Assembly (NCBI GenBank): GCA_021397835.1
Contig: JAJFZO010000229.1
Span: forward strand, 496,001-560,000
DNA: 64,000 nucleotides
Source: Moringa oleifera
Lineage: Eukaryota > Streptophyta > Magnoliopsida > Brassicales > Moringaceae
Reading direction: 5' to 3'
A model generated the notes under the pieces. It ran no database searches and had not been told where the DNA came from. It saw only the letters and a list, made by a program, of their open reading frames with translations. Shown here piece after piece: positions 23,523-36,578 of this stretch (its first letter is position 1; every line of letters starts with the position of its first letter). The position numbers and the translations under genes are program-made.

Positions 23523-24656
23523 CTAAGCCGCTAACATCATTCTAACAAATTCCTCGTAATTAACTTGCCCGTCTCCGTCTAAATCGGCTTCTCTAATCAT
23601 CTGTTCAAGTTCTTCATCCGATAGTTTTTCGCCAAGATTGATCATCACATGCCTCAACTGCAAAATCATACGTGCACCCAAAGAAATTTAAAAATATAAT
23701 TAATTAAATAAAAAATTTAAAAATAATATTAATGGATTAAAAATAAAAAATATTTACAATTATAAAATAGACATGATTGATTTTTTCATTTTTAAAAAAG
23801 AAAACATGGAAGGCATGAGACGCGGCAATGTTTAAACCATAGAAAAATTGATTTTTTTTTTAATTTAATGTTGAAGAAAGAAGTGAACCTCATTGGGTGA
23901 GATGTAGCCATCTTGATCTTTGTCAAACACTTTGAAGGCCTCTTGAAGTTCCTCTTCAGCTTCAGCTTCCTAATCAAGTGACCCAAAATGTCATTACCAC
24001 TCTTTTGTCAAACCACATGCCTCTTGCCTTTAATAGAGGCAAAGAAATTTTGTATATTTCAATTAATTATGATTTAGACACCAAATAATAATCAAATCTA
24101 TTTTAACAATGTAATTTTGTTAGAAAAATTAATCAAATTCAATAAAATTATAAAAAACTTAATCAAATCGAGTTTAATTATTGATTTTAAGTCGGTTCGA
24201 TTGATTTGGTGTTTTTGGGTATCCTTAAAAAGTGTATAATTTACCTTCATTTTTGTGGCCATGAGATTCAAAAACTCTGTAAACTCTATTGTTCCATTGC
24301 CATCGACATCGACCTCTTTCATCATGTTTTGTAGCTCTTCCTCGGTAGGGTTATGATCCACCGACCTAATAGCTATGGCCAATTCATCTATGGTGATTCG
24401 CCCTATTAACCAAGATAACTCAATTTAGTAACAAAATAAACATAATAACTCAAACGAACTCTACTAAATAAAAATATAGTACACGTAAACTCAAATGCTT
24501 TAAAAATCAATATAATTCAGATTAATAGAAAATTTTAATAAAAATATATAAACAAAAAAAATCAGAATAAGAAATCGTACCATCTCCATCTTTATCGAAT
24601 AGACAAAAAGCTTCTTGAAACTCAGCAATCAGTTTCTCATTCATATAATCTCCCAT
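23523..24656 (-). CDS. Calmodulin-like protein, four EF-hands (CML8/CML11 type)
   Basis: Four exons on the minus strand: 24581-24656, 24245-24402, 23889-23969, 23523-23657. The product is 149 aa, the exact length of calmodulin. Four canonical EF loops, at residues 21-32 (DKDGDGRITIDE), 57-68 ([12 protein letters not shown]), 94-105 ([12 protein letters not shown]) and 130-141 ([12 protein letters not shown]), have acidic residues at positions 1, 3, 5 and 12. It binds Ca2+ and relays signals to target proteins. It departs from true calmodulin in the N-terminus, in Cys18 before loop 1 and in the EAEAEEE linker, which points to the CML8/CML11 subgroup. The ends AFKVFDKD and [11 protein letters not shown] are strongly conserved. 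An intron splits the Gly just after DKDGD in loop 1, as in plant calmodulin genes. Confidence 0.94.
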
Positions 24657-24700
24657 CTTCTTGTTTCCTCTCAAGAAATTGGATCAAACTCTTGAGCTAC

Positions 24701-24702
<2 letters not shown>

Positions 24703-24739
<37 letters not shown>

Positions 24740-24740
24740 A
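24703..24740. repeat. (GA)n microsatellite in the 5'UTR of the calmodulin-like gene
   Basis: Long GA run, read as CT repeats on the gene strand, lying 45-85 bp upstream of the ATG at 24656. Such CT tracts are common in plant 5' leaders. Confidence 0.9.
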
Positions 24741-24784
24741 AAGGGAATGGTAAGTGCATAATTCATCAATGGAGCTACTACTCC

Positions 24785-24796
24785 CTTATATATAGT
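24785..24796 (-). promoter_or_regulatory. TATA box of the calmodulin-like gene
   Basis: CTATATATAAGG on the minus strand about 130 bp upstream of the ATG; consistent with transcription starting just before the CT tract. Confidence 0.65.
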
Positions 24797-24799
24797 GAT

Positions 24800-27638
24800 G
24801 GTCTCCAATAAAATTGGTCAAAGTTGCATTTTCTACAAAATGAATATTCTTGAAGTTGTCGGTATCAAAGTCCATTCTTGGTGAAGTCTTGTAAGGGTTA
24901 GAGTTGAATGTCATGATCACTACTTGTATTGTTGACCGACCTTAGCCTTTAATTCATTTATTGTTTATTAATTAAAGAGTATGAATATATTATTAAATGG
25001 GTGTGAGTATAAGTACTCATCTAATTTGTGTTAGATGTTTGTTTAAAAAAGAAGAAATGTATTTTTTTAAATTTAATTATACTAATGTAAAAAATAAATA
25101 AAATAAATTTTAATAAGTAACTTTATTAAATTATTTGTGTTGATATTAAATAATATCATAAACAAAATTTAATTTGAGTTTGTTATTTTTTTTTGATATA
25201 TTATAATTTAAATAATTTTATTATTAAATTTTAACAAATAAATTTCATGTTTTAACATTTCAAAATGATTTTCACTCGTAATACAATTGACAGTTCAATT
25301 ATTTATAATTAATATTAAGTGAATAACAAATATTTTTATATTATATATCAATAAATATTTTTTCAACTATTTAATCATATTATTTTTATTTTTTAAAAAA
25401 ATTAATTAATTAAATAGTACATAAGTGTATATATATATAAATCAAGATGCCTCGCTCATGATCAATAAATTTAATAACGATGTCATCAATTAGATGACTA
25501 TGCTAGTATTAAATTTTTTTAATTTTCTTTAATATAAATAATAGAAATGATATTTATATAACGAACTAAGCAAAGATTCTCTCTATAAATGCAAACAATT
25601 GCTTTCGTTATATTAAATATAATAATTTGGGATTATGGAAATCGAGAGCTTGCAATTAGTTACTCTGTCGATCTCGTTAACCTAATTACTTTATAACACA
25701 GTATTATTTATGAATACATGATATAGTTTGACTTGATCAACACGGTGCATTTATTTTATAATAATCATATTTTCGATACCCGTGCCTTAATGTAACTCTT
25801 TGACTAACTCTTATTTTATTTCTTCCCAAACAATGTGATTATTAATTAAATGATTATTAGCAAAAATGTCGTGCGATAATTAAAACTTTCATTTAATTTC
25901 ATTAGACTTGTGTCATCAACAACAACCGAAATAATTAACACCCATTTACGCAGCTTGAGAATCGTTCAAAGTTAGGGATTACTCAGTTTTTTTTTCTTTT
26001 TCTTTTTTAATGAACCATTCAATAAGATGTCAATATCGAATGGAGCCAAATAGTTAGTTTATGCCATTTAGGATATTTTATTGTGTAAATTAATAAATAA
26101 ATATAAAAAATTAAATTATATATTTTTTTAATTTAATATTTAAAATATTAATTCGATTTAACTATATCTTTAATATTTTAATTTAGTTCAACTCAAATTT
26201 TAGTTCAAACAGTTATCAAAAATTAATAATATTTTTATTATTAGAATACTTCAAAAATATTTCAAATAAAATTTACCCTTTATTTAGAATTTATCTATGA
26301 AATTTAAATTATTTATTATTTATTATTTATTTATTTATAAATATTTTAAAATTTTGATAATATAATATTAAAAAATATTTTCAGTAATAAAAAATTTAAA
26401 ATTTTTTTATGATGATATCTTAATCAACATTTTCTTTTTTGTCAGTAAATATTTTCAACTCAAAATTTAAAATTTTTAATTGAAATGTCTTAAAATTTTA
26501 ATTTTTTAATAAAATTTAAATTCAACTAAATTGGAATATCCATCATATTTCGAAATTGAAATTAAAAATGAGTAAAATTTTGAATTTGTTATACTTACTC
26601 TAAATTAATTAAATTGATAGCTAAAGATCAAATATTATTAAAGGGAATCTAAGTTCCTTGAACTCATAATCAAGAAATGTCTCCGGCTTGAAGCTCTTGC
26701 CCTAGGGAGAGGGAGTGTGTTTTTCAATGGAAGTTTTTGGCAAACACTAGGAGGACATTGATCACTCAAAGTCAATATTGAATTGTGACTTAGGGTTCTT
26801 TTTCAAACTTCCAATTAATTGAACATAATTTTTTTAATTAAATTGCCTCTTGAAAATTGACCAATCAATTCATATTCGAATAGATTAAATCAGACTTTTC
26901 AATTTAAAAATTGAAATTAAAGCTCAACTCTTCTTTTTTAAAATAAAAAATAACTTATTAAACTTAATATATTTTAAATCCAAATTTGATCAAATCAACT
27001 CTCAAATGATAATTTTTTTTTTATATTGTCAATAAAAGAAAATCTAAAGATTTTCTTAACATGATAAAAGAGTTTTAATAGATTAAGGGTAAACATAAAA
27101 ACTGTTTTTTGTTTTACATAATTCAATTTATATTTTATCAAAAATGTAAAAATTAAAAATATTATATAATAAATTTAAATTTAAAATTTTTCATCAATAG
27201 AAAAAAATTTAAGCTGTCATAACAAAAGCTTTAAAATTTATATATATTATAATTTTATACTATTAAAAAATTTATAAAAAATAATTTGTTAATAATAAAT
27301 TATTCTAATTTAAGAAATGGATTAAAATTTATTTGAGGTATTTAAAAAATAAAAATATCCTTAATTTTTTGATAGGTGTTTTAATCAAGATCCAATTTTA
27401 CACTAAATTAAAAATTAATATATAATTAATTTAATTAATACATTAAATTAAAGAATATGTAGCATACATTTTTCTTTCTTTTTGCCTTTTAAGTATCTCT
27501 AAATCGGAGAATTTGTGATTCCTAGTATGGCTTTTCATTATTGGACTGTCCTCAAATTTCCCTTATTACTATCAATACCGCATGCAAGAAAATTCAAAGC
27601 TCCAGCCAACTTGCCTCCCTAGCCGGCCTCATGACCCC
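24800..27638. other. AT-rich intergenic DNA
   Basis: No gene found. Degenerate dispersed-repeat copies lie at about 26085-26230 (reverse) and 26330-26600 (forward). The right end is the presumed promoter of the ammonium transporter. Confidence 0.6.
26085..26600. repeat. Dispersed AT-rich repeat, opposed degenerate copies
   Basis: A reverse half is followed by a forward half containing TTTTAAAATTTTGATAATAT, ACTCAAAATTTAAAATTT and AAAATTTAAATTCAACTAAA, in the order seen in the better copies. The forward half is interrupted near 26420-26450. Confidence 0.5.
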
Positions 27639-27684
27639 GTTATATACCCTCCATGAAAATCGAAACCTAATCCGGCTCCAGAAA

Positions 27685-29328
27685 ATGAAACTGCCGGAGA
27701 ACCTTTCACCGGACGAGGCCAGCCCCGGCTGGATGAACAAAGGTGACAATTCATGGCAGCTCACGGCGGCCACCCTCGTGGGCCTCCAAAGTATACCGGG
27801 TCTCATGATCCTCTACGGCAGCATGGTCAAAAAGAATTGGGCCGTAAACTCCGCCTTTATGGCCTTCTACTCTTTTGCAATGGTCCTTATTTGTTGGGTC
27901 GGTTGGGCCTATGGAATGTCATTTGGTGAAGAACTTGTGTTCTTCTTAGGGCAACCGGCCGGTGCCTTGGATGAGAAGTTTCTTCTAGGGCAACCATTTT
28001 TAGGGTATTTTCCAACCGCTACCATGGTGTATTTTCAAGGTGTTTTTGCAGCGATCAGACTGATTTTGATCGCCGGAGCTCTTTTGGGTCGCATGAATTT
28101 TCGTGCATGGATGTTGTTCGTGCCATTATGGCTTACATTTTCGTATACGGTGGTCGCATTTAGTATGTGGTGCCCTAATGGATGGTTAGCTAAGTTAGGG
28201 ATTATTGATTTTTCCGGCGGGTATGTTATTCATCTCTCCGCCGGAGTTGCCGGTTTCACCGCTGCATTTTGGGTAAGTGTCAATTATCTAGATTATTTTT
28301 TAAAATTAAAGAAATTAAAAAATAAAATAAAATGTCACCCATAGTTATGTTTGGAGCTTAGTGAAAAATAAATTTGTGAAGGTGGGCCCAAGATCTGAGA
28401 AAGACAGAGAGAGGTTCCCGCCAAACAATACAATTCTGATGCTTGCAGGCGCCGGGCTTCTTTGGATGGGTTGGAGTGGATTCAATGGTGGAGGGCCATT
28501 TGCGTCCAGCAGTATCGCATCTCTGGCCGTCCTTAACACACACGTGTGCACTGCTTGTAGTCTGCTGACGTGGCTCCTCCTTGATTCCTTCTTCTTTGGG
28601 AAACCCTCTGTGATTGGTGCCGTACAGGGTATGATCACTGGGCTCGTCTGCATTACTCCTGCCGCAGGTAAATTCACTAAACCGCCCTTCCTGCTAAATC
28701 GAGATGAATATAAACTCGAATTTGGGGGTTTAATGGTTTAAGGCCTGAAAATTGATGGAGAATTTGAACAGGAGTGGTGCAATGTTGGGCGGCAATGGTT
28801 ATGGGGATGATCTCCGGAAGCGTCCCATGGTACACGATGATGATCCTACACAGGAAGGTGAAGTTCTTGCAGCTCGTTGACGATCCGATGTCCGTCTTCC
28901 ACACCCACGCCATCGCCGGAACCCTAGGGGGAATCCTCACCGGCCTCTTCGCCTCGCCGAAACTATGCCGTCTTTTCTACCTGGTGCCGGAATGGGAGAA
29001 ATACACCGGCCTAGCTTACGCCCTACAAGCCGGCTCACCTTCTGCTGGATTCAAACAACTGGGAATTCAACTCGGCGGCACAGGTTTCGTGATTTGCTTG
29101 AACATTGTTATCACGAGCATTATTTGTTGGTTCGTCGGGTTATTAGTGCCGCTTAGGGTTTCAGAAGAGGAGCTTGAAGTTGGCGATGAAGCCATACATG
29201 GAGAGGAAGCTTTTGCCTTGTGGGGCGATGGGGAGAGATTTGAGAACCCTAAGCATAATTCCATGTTTGATGCCGATGAGTTCTCTTACAAGGGATCTAA
29301 GTCCATAGGTGAAGTTCAGATGGTTTAA
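27685..29328 (+). CDS. AMT2: Ammonium transporter, AMT2/AMT3 (MEP-like) clade
   Basis: Three exons: 27685-28272, 28382-28667, 28772-29328, giving 476 aa, the usual length. The start at 27685 ([11 protein letters not shown]...) puts 15 residues before the WMNKGD segment, as in AMT2 proteins; in-frame ATGs at 27541 and 27631 would lengthen it. A TATATA at about 27640 supports the later start but leaves a short 5'UTR. About 11 membrane segments are visible. The pore twin histidines sit in YVIHLSAG and FHTHAIAG; the conserved Asp is in IIDFSGG. ERFPPNN and the C-terminal acidic tail with [13 protein letters not shown] are clade signatures. It carries ammonium across the plasma membrane. Arg125 in [11 protein letters not shown] replaces the Thr usual at that place in a membrane helix. 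The symbol is at clade level; orthology is not established. Confidence 0.93.
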
Positions 29329-31372
29329 CAAAATCATCAGTAGTTGTACTTCTTTCTGATTTAACAAAGAAACGAGGATATAATTCCCTGTTCGCTTAAG
29401 TAAAATTAAATAATCAAATTAAATTAATTTAGATTAAATCAAATTTTATAAAAAAATTTAATAATTAAATGTATTTATATTGAAGACTTTAATATTAAAT
29501 TTTGATCTAAAATTTTTTACAGGTATAAAAGTATATTTAATTTATCATCATAAAAAGTTTCATAATTTTTAAATAATTATATATATATATATTAATATTA
29601 TAAATTTTTAAAATATATTTTTGATGTTTAAAAAATTATAAAATTTTTTGTGATGATAGTTTCAATAATTTTTTATAGTTATGAAAAATTTTAAGTAAAA
29701 ATTTATTTTATAAAATTTTAATTTAAATATTTTTAATTTTTAAATTTTTTTAATAATATTCAATTTAGATCAAATTGATATATCAAAATTTGATCTATCA
29801 CTTTTTAAAATATAAGGCTTTGATTGGTAATATAAAGCAAATATCAAAGTTTTATAAGATATATATCTAAAATTTAATTATGCATATTTTTTAATTTTAA
29901 TTTTAAATTTTAATTTGATTTAATTTTATATTTTAAATTATTTTAAAAAAATTAGAGTAAATATTAGTTTAAACTTTGAGTACAGTGTCTCTTCAATCAA
30001 ATTTTAACTTTTAAAATGTATTTCAATAAATTTTTAATTATTAATTTTATTCAAAATAAATCTTAATAAAAATAATTATAAAAAATTAATGATATTTTTA
30101 TATTGAATTACTTAAAAAATTATTTAAATAAATTTTAAATTTTATTTCTATTTCATTTCTTAAATTTGAATAATTCTTTATTAACAAGCTATTTTTTATG
30201 AATTTTTTAAATTTGTGATAATATAAATTTTTAAAAAAATATATTTCAGTACTCAAAAGATATTGATTTTTTTATAATGGCATTTGAAATACTTTTTTAC
30301 ATCCATAAAAAATATTAAGTTAAAATTTTTGTAAAAGTTTTTTAATTTAAATATTTTTAATTTTTAATTTTTTTGATAGGGTTTAATTTAATCCAAATTG
30401 ATATATCTAAGGTTTATTTGGGAGTAATTAAGATTTAATTAAATAGATTTAGCAAAACTCAAGTTTTTAAACGACATTTACAATAAAATTTAATAATAAT
30501 TTTTGATTTAAAATTTTATATAAATATTATAAAAATTTTTAGATATTAAAAATATTTTAAAAAATTACTACAAAAAGTTTAAAAATTTTATAAAAAATAA
30601 TTTGTGTATTAAAAAATTTTTAAATTTGAGTTGTTGATTCAAAATGAGGTGTAAAACTTGTTTTTATTTATTTTAAAGTATTTTAATTATAACAAATATT
30701 TTTAATTTTTCATAATTAATTTTAAATTAATATTTAATTTAGATAAAATTAATATTCTTAAAATAAAATTAAATCAAATTTAAAATCAAAATTTAATTTA
30801 AAAATATATTAAGTTTAATTTTTTAAATATTTATTCTTAAATAAATTATAATTCATATTTGAATAATGTGCCTGAGAGTTGAAATAACTTGGAATTAGAT
30901 ATGGCAAATTTAATCTAATTTTTTCATACCATTTAATTTAGAATGGACTAGCTATTTCATGGTTAACAAGAGCCTCCAATGCATTTGCCAAATTATCTTT
31001 ATTTCTTGTATAAATTACCTAAATTAGAACTTAAATTAAAAAATAAATAATTATTATTTAATACAAAATATTGTTTAAGATAATATTTTTTAAAACTCTA
31101 ATATTTAATCCGATTTATCAAACATAGTTTCATGTTTAAAAAATAACATTATAAATCTTGAAATAATAAAAATTAACGAAATAACCCTCGATACTTAACA
31201 TTGTCAAAAATTAACGTTAACACTAGGTTATATTCATATATTCATGTAATTTTAATGTATTTATTATTTGACTTTGATAAAAAATTGCTTATCTTCTCTT
31301 ATCTCTTTTTCCTCCAAGCTCAACAATGGCAGATAACAGGGTTCTTGAGCAATGGTTTTATCTTTTGAATAA
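29329..31372. other. AT-rich intergenic DNA with repeat copies
   Basis: No gene seen. Contains well-preserved forward copies of the dispersed AT-rich repeat at about 29590-29880 and 30190-30430. Confidence 0.6.
29590..30430 (+). repeat. Dispersed AT-rich repeat, two forward copies
   Basis: 29590-29880 contains, in order, TGTGATGATAGTTT, TATGAAAAATTTTAAGTAAA, AATTTAAATATTTTTAATTT, CAAATTGATATATCAAA and TTTGATTGGTAATATAAAGC. 30190-30430 repeats the order with more decay. The first copy matches 101-325 along most of its length. Confidence 0.65.
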
Positions 31373-31912
31373 TTAGTTTCACAAAGGAGAGCAGTAGTTC
31401 AGACTCATAATCTTCGCAAAGAACCATCTGGTTGAGAGCATGGTTCCAAGTAGGTCTTTTGTGAATAAGTGTATAATAAGTAATATTAATGACTAAGTAC
31501 CAAAAATTGAAAGAAACTGACCAAAAAAAAAAAAAAAAGAAAGAGAAGCATAATCCTGCTTTGTAGTGTTTTATATCTTTTCCTTGAATCATCAAAACAT
31601 GCAACTTTCGATTAAGTATCCGAATCAACCTTAAGTTTCTTAAACCTTAGATGAGACAAAGTTGGGTGCACGGTAGTAGTTTCCTGATGCCTAGCTATAT
31701 CCAACACAAATTACTTGTCACTTTTCCCATGCGTTAGTATGGAAACTTATAAGGGTATATCAAGTTCAACAGTCTCAATCCATCTAACCTGGATCACATC
31801 AAGTTCTGGGCTTCCCTATTGAGATCCAGGTCTCACTACAATAAAGACAATGCCATGTGACTGAATGAGCAAGATTATGAGTCTGAACTCAAGGGTCCTT
31901 ATTGAAACTAAA
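31373..31912. repeat. Imperfect ~42-bp inverted repeat with 456-bp spacer
   Basis: 31396-31414 (AGTTCAGACTCATAATCTT) is the exact reverse complement of 31871-31889. The match extends outward to a shared TTAGTTTCA about 15 bases further (31373 and 31912). The sequence between is not AT-rich repeat. It could be a MITE-like element or an inverted duplication. No gene recognised inside. Confidence 0.7.
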
Positions 31913-33129
31913 GCTGAAATTCTTCCCTAACTTCCCCATCAAGTGTATGTTTCAGCATTAGATTTATTGATTGTGGCAAATGAGAAAAGATAACGCTCAT
32001 ACATTCCTTAGACATAATAAGCCTGTTATGGGCATGATAAAAAGCTAAAGATAATTTTCAATTTATGGTTTTCACATATAAAATCCTAATAAAACTTCAG
32101 TTTTTGTGCCTAAACGTCTTGAACATAGCCAGTAAGGGATTTTATAATTCACAATACTAGGCAAATTTTGTAGCAATTACAAGAACGTGACATGGATGAA
32201 ATCATAAAAATGAGCAACCATTCAAAAAGAGTAAATGCCATAGCTCTTCTGAAACCACGAATTTTTTTTTTGGATTTTACAAATAAAATCCCATTAACAG
32301 CCATACTTTATGGACTAAGCTATGCATGCACCAGTAGCAGCGTATGTTAGGAGACTCAACCACTTTCCATGCCTTTTCCTCTTCGATGCCATCCTTATCT
32401 TCGTAATCGACATCATTGTCATTATAATCGTCTTAGGTCTGATCTTATTCATGCATTTTGATCATCCTCACGAGCCCCATATGGGTTCTTATTGATTCCG
32501 TACTCTTCGTGGTTACCACCGCATTTTTATTGGTGTGTGGATTTGGGATTGCCACCATGGTGGCTCTGTCACTGACATGCCAGTACTTCTAAGGCATGAT
32601 CTTGCTTAGGTCGGATCAAGTAGACTATGTTAGAAACCAGATTTTACGATATTGTCGATCAAACTAACGCTAGAAGCGTGGACTAGCTATGTCAATAAAT
32701 ATTTTAATGTCCAAGGAAGAAAAAGGAAGTCATTGAAACAAGAAAGAGAATCTAAGTTAGAAACCTATTTTATTTGGGAGAAATGTCCCATTTTAAGGTA
32801 ATAAAAGTTTTGAAAACTCGATTTTACCCTTAATTATCTCTTAACATCATCAATGATCCGTTAACAAAATATTTGGATCGATGGACACACTAACATTAAG
32901 ATTTGTGTCATTACTTTTTGAACATGAAATTATATTTGGTAACTCGGATTAAACATTCAAATTTTATGAAAACATTATCTTATTATGTAATTTGCAAAGT
33001 ACTTTCAAATTTTTTGATAGCATGATAGACATAAATGGTTCATGTGTTTCAATTTAACTAAAATTTTGGAAAATTCTAATGTGATATTTTATTTTAAGAA
33101 GAAAAATAGCTTTTTTTTTAACATTTATG
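31913..33129. other. Unassigned intergenic sequence
   Basis: Mixed composition, no credible open frame or RNA gene. Confidence 0.5.
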
Positions 33130-33910
33130 GCATGTTTGGTTCATGGAATAGAATAGAGAAGGAATAGAAAAGGTATTCTTTGGGAATAGAAAAGAGAAGG
33201 AATAGAAAAGAATAAGCATTATTATGTTTGGTTTATTAGAATTGAATAAAGTATGAATTCGTTTTCATATGTTTAGTTCATCAAAGAATAAGCTAGGAAA
33301 GTAATTGAAGCAAGTTTAAAAGACTAGTATACCCTTCAACTAAATTAATTATAATTTAATTAATTTTTATTAAAATAATATTAGCTAAATAATATATTAA
33401 TAATTATTTTTATTTTTAAATATTAATATTATAAAATTAAAATTAAATAATATTTTAATAAAAATAATATTTTTTATAAATTATTTAAAAAATAAAAAAG
33501 ATGTTATTATTATAAAAATAATATTAACTAAATGATATGTTAATAATTATTTTTTATTTTTAAATTTTAATGTTATAAAATTAATATTAATAGTAATTAA
33601 TATTTTGATAATAATAATATTTTTTATTTTTTAGTAAATTATTTTTAAAAAATAAAGTTATTATATATGTATATAGTAATTTAAAAATTTTATCAAGGGT
33701 ATGTTGGGAATAGAAAAATATAGCAATTCCTTGTTTTCATGGAATAGCAATTCCGAGGGTTCACTTCGGAATAGCTATTCCGAGTTTTCAAGGAATAGAA
33801 ATTCCTTAAAGAATTACAATTTTCTGATAAAAATAAATCAAATATTAGAAAAGCAATTCCATACGAAATAAAGTAAGAAAAAAATTGATATTCCTATCAA
33901 CCAAACATGC
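33130..33910. mobile_element. Candidate non-autonomous DNA transposon (MITE), ~780 bp
   Basis: Terminal inverted repeats: GCATGTTTGGTT at 33130-33141 and AACCAAACATGC at 33899-33910 are exact complements, continued by GGAATAG-like sequence on both sides. The interior has many GGAATAGAA/TTCC subterminal motifs (for example CGGAATAGCTATTCCG, a palindrome near 33772) around an AT-rich core. No transposase is encoded. Ends of this type occur in plant Harbinger- or hAT-related MITEs. The target-site duplication is unclear, so the superfamily is open. Confidence 0.65.
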
Positions 33911-34111
33911 TGTCAGAGTTAGGTGAATTATGTTTAACAACTAATGCAAGGAAGAAGAGCAAAGTGGCATTCCCGAAATTTTCCCAAAAGCCATGTCCTA
34001 TAAGATATCGAAGAAAAAGACATTTTACCAGACAAAACCCCGTTTCCTAGTTCTCAGTCCAAAACCTCAATTCAGTCAAGATCAAAATTCTCTCTCTCTC
34101 TCTTGATCGAA

Positions 34112-36578
34112 ATGTCGGACGGAGGATACACGGTACTCGACGGAACGCGGCTGAGATCGGTCGATCTCTCGCTGCCGGAGCCTGACTTAGCCGTTACCGG
34201 AGCACAGCTCCTCGAGTTCGCAGAATCCAAGGCATCACAATCTCTGTACGGCATATCGTTGCCCCAACATATCAGAACAGCAGCTCTCTCCAGCGTCTCC
34301 GCCTCCGCCCGCGATGAAGTCACTTTCCTCCGTACGGAGTTCACCCCAGCACAAGTGTCTGGTATACTCAAAGACTGCCTCACTGTCGTAGCCGATGCAT
34401 TAGAAGGTACTGACGTAAACATACGCGTAACCATATACTTACTCATATTTATAACCTACAGACCCTTATGATAAAAGTTATATCTAAGTACTTTTATATG
34501 TATGTATCCATAAATTTGTCAAATTGAATGCATACATGTGCTTGATCTTGATTGCTGATTTAATTTCTGTTTTGGCTTTAATATATGCATGTATCCATTT
34601 TATATGTATGAGTAGTGTCTATGTGCTGTTTGTGGGTATGCCTTTGTGTATCTTTTATTGATATCTTTCTCATTCATTCATTCATTCTTGGTTATTGTGA
34701 GTGATGTAGTTGTTATTGTCCTTGTTGTTGTGTGACTAGATGATCCACTTGTGGTGTCCATTTTGGATGGGAATTCTTTGAGGCTGTATTTGGAGGATGA
34801 AGATGATTTCGCCATGTTAGCTGAGAATTTGTTCACTGATTTGGATATAGAAGATAAGGGGAAGATTTGCAAGAGTGAGATTAAGAATGCCCTTGTTCAC
34901 ATGGGAGTTGAAATGGGCATTCCTCCATTTTCAGGTATGATATTCATTTCACCTTCTTCACAATGTAGCACTGTTCATGATATCAAATATCTTTGTTTGA
35001 ATGGACTGTAAAATGTTATCATTAATTTGATTGTCTTTTGTGTATCTATGTGGAGTTGGTCCTGACTTCTGAGTGCCAAACTGGTGTGATGGGGATCTCG
35101 CCCATTCTTAGCTTCATGGAAATCCAATTGTTTTCCTTGCCTTATGCATTCAAGTTTTGTTCTGGATGTCCAAAGATAAGGCATTGCTTATTTCAAAGTA
35201 TTGGATTAAGATAGATAAATCTGTCTCTGACGACCTTAATTGAAGATAAATTTTTATGTATCAATTCTCAGTTAATATCCTAACTTGTCTGTTGCTTGAC
35301 TTGATGTTACGTTATCCCTTCAAACTCGGTGAAGAGTGCCATGCGTGTACACTTGTTCATGCATCATGTCTCCTGTTTGTTTGGGTCATGCAACCTATAG
35401 GAAATCCCCTTGTCACCCTGTAGATATTGGAGAGCAACAAGAAAAAATTACTTGAAGGGACCTTACTATAACTAATTATATGGGTTTGGTCACCCGAGTC
35501 CTATTTTTCCAATCCCCAACATGATGACAAGCTTATTCAGAAAGGGTGTCTGTTCTTTCCTCTTTCCATTACGGTAATTCCTGGTCACTATATCTTGTCA
35601 ATGGACAAACAGGTAACCTCCAGATTTCAGGATAAAGTAATCTTCATCTGTTGGTTACCATCCAGTAATAGGCATACTGCACTGAGAGTTCATATATAAA
35701 CTCTGCCTTGGATGAGTTCTTGCTATATATATGTGAACACATATAATGTTCTGTCTAATGGGGGTGGTACTTGCGTAACCTGTTGTGTTTAAATTTCAAT
35801 TCCAAACGCTTACTATCTTTTAGCTTCCTTCAAAATTTGACTAAAGTAAAGACTTTTTGAACAGAATTTCCTCTGCTAAATGACATTTTAAAGAAACACG
35901 GAGCTGAGGGCGAAGAAGAATTGGGACAGTCACAATTTGCAGAATCACTCCAGCCTGTTCTACAAGAAATAGCAGATGCCCTGGCTGAAAATCACTTTGT
36001 TGCTGTGCAGAACATCAAGGTTTATAATGGTTCCAAGCTAAGAAAGGTAGTTGTATTTTCTTGGAGATTTTTCAATATCCACTTATTATATATAAAATCA
36101 ATGAACAGTTACCAGATTCCTATTTTAAGCTGTGTTGATGTATGTTTCTCATTTTCTGTGGATTGGAGGAACGACTTAACAGAAACACACGTCTTTCAGG
36201 AGTTTTAAAGGTGTAATTTTGCACAACATTTTCAATTCCTGATCTCTTGAGAAACCATTTCAGATTTTGGCAGATGAGAAGCACTTCAGCAGTGTGATTG
36301 AGAAGATATTGCTGGAAAAACCCAAAGCAAATGATGGAAAAGGGACGACAGAGATAATCAGGGCCTTCCTTGAGCAAAAGGGGGAAGAGTTAGGCTTGCC
36401 ACCACCCTCCCAAGCCAATGAGGCTGCAGTGGTTCTTCTTTATGATACAGTGTTTTCTGAAGTGGAAGAGAGTGTCACAGAATCTGAGGATGAAATTGGA
36501 GACAGTTTGAAGAAGATCCTCAAGAAGCTAGCAGACCAGCTTGAAGCCATTCCCATATATCGCGACCTCGACGATTAG
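34112..36578 (+). CDS. EF-hand family protein of plant type (328 aa)
   Basis: Four exons: 34112-34406, 34740-34934, 35865-36046, 36264-36578, giving 328 aa in frame. The start follows a CT-rich leader. The central region (about residues 130-145) has one recognisable EF loop, DIEDKGKICKSE, with Asp at 1, Glu at 3 and Glu at 12 but Lys at 5 and 7, so Ca2+ binding is uncertain. A second, degenerate helix-loop-helix may follow (HGAEGEEELGQSQF). The rest is soluble and mostly helical with an acidic C-terminus (EEVEESVTESEDE-like segment, then DLDD at the end). No signal peptide or membrane segment. It resembles uncharacterised Arabidopsis proteins annotated as 'calcium-binding EF hand family'; that link is from memory of the family. 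Function unknown. Confidence 0.83.

Noticed and set aside
34072..34446. 124-aa minus-strand open frame opposite EF-hand exon 1
   Set aside because: Shadow of a GC-richer coding exon, no domain.
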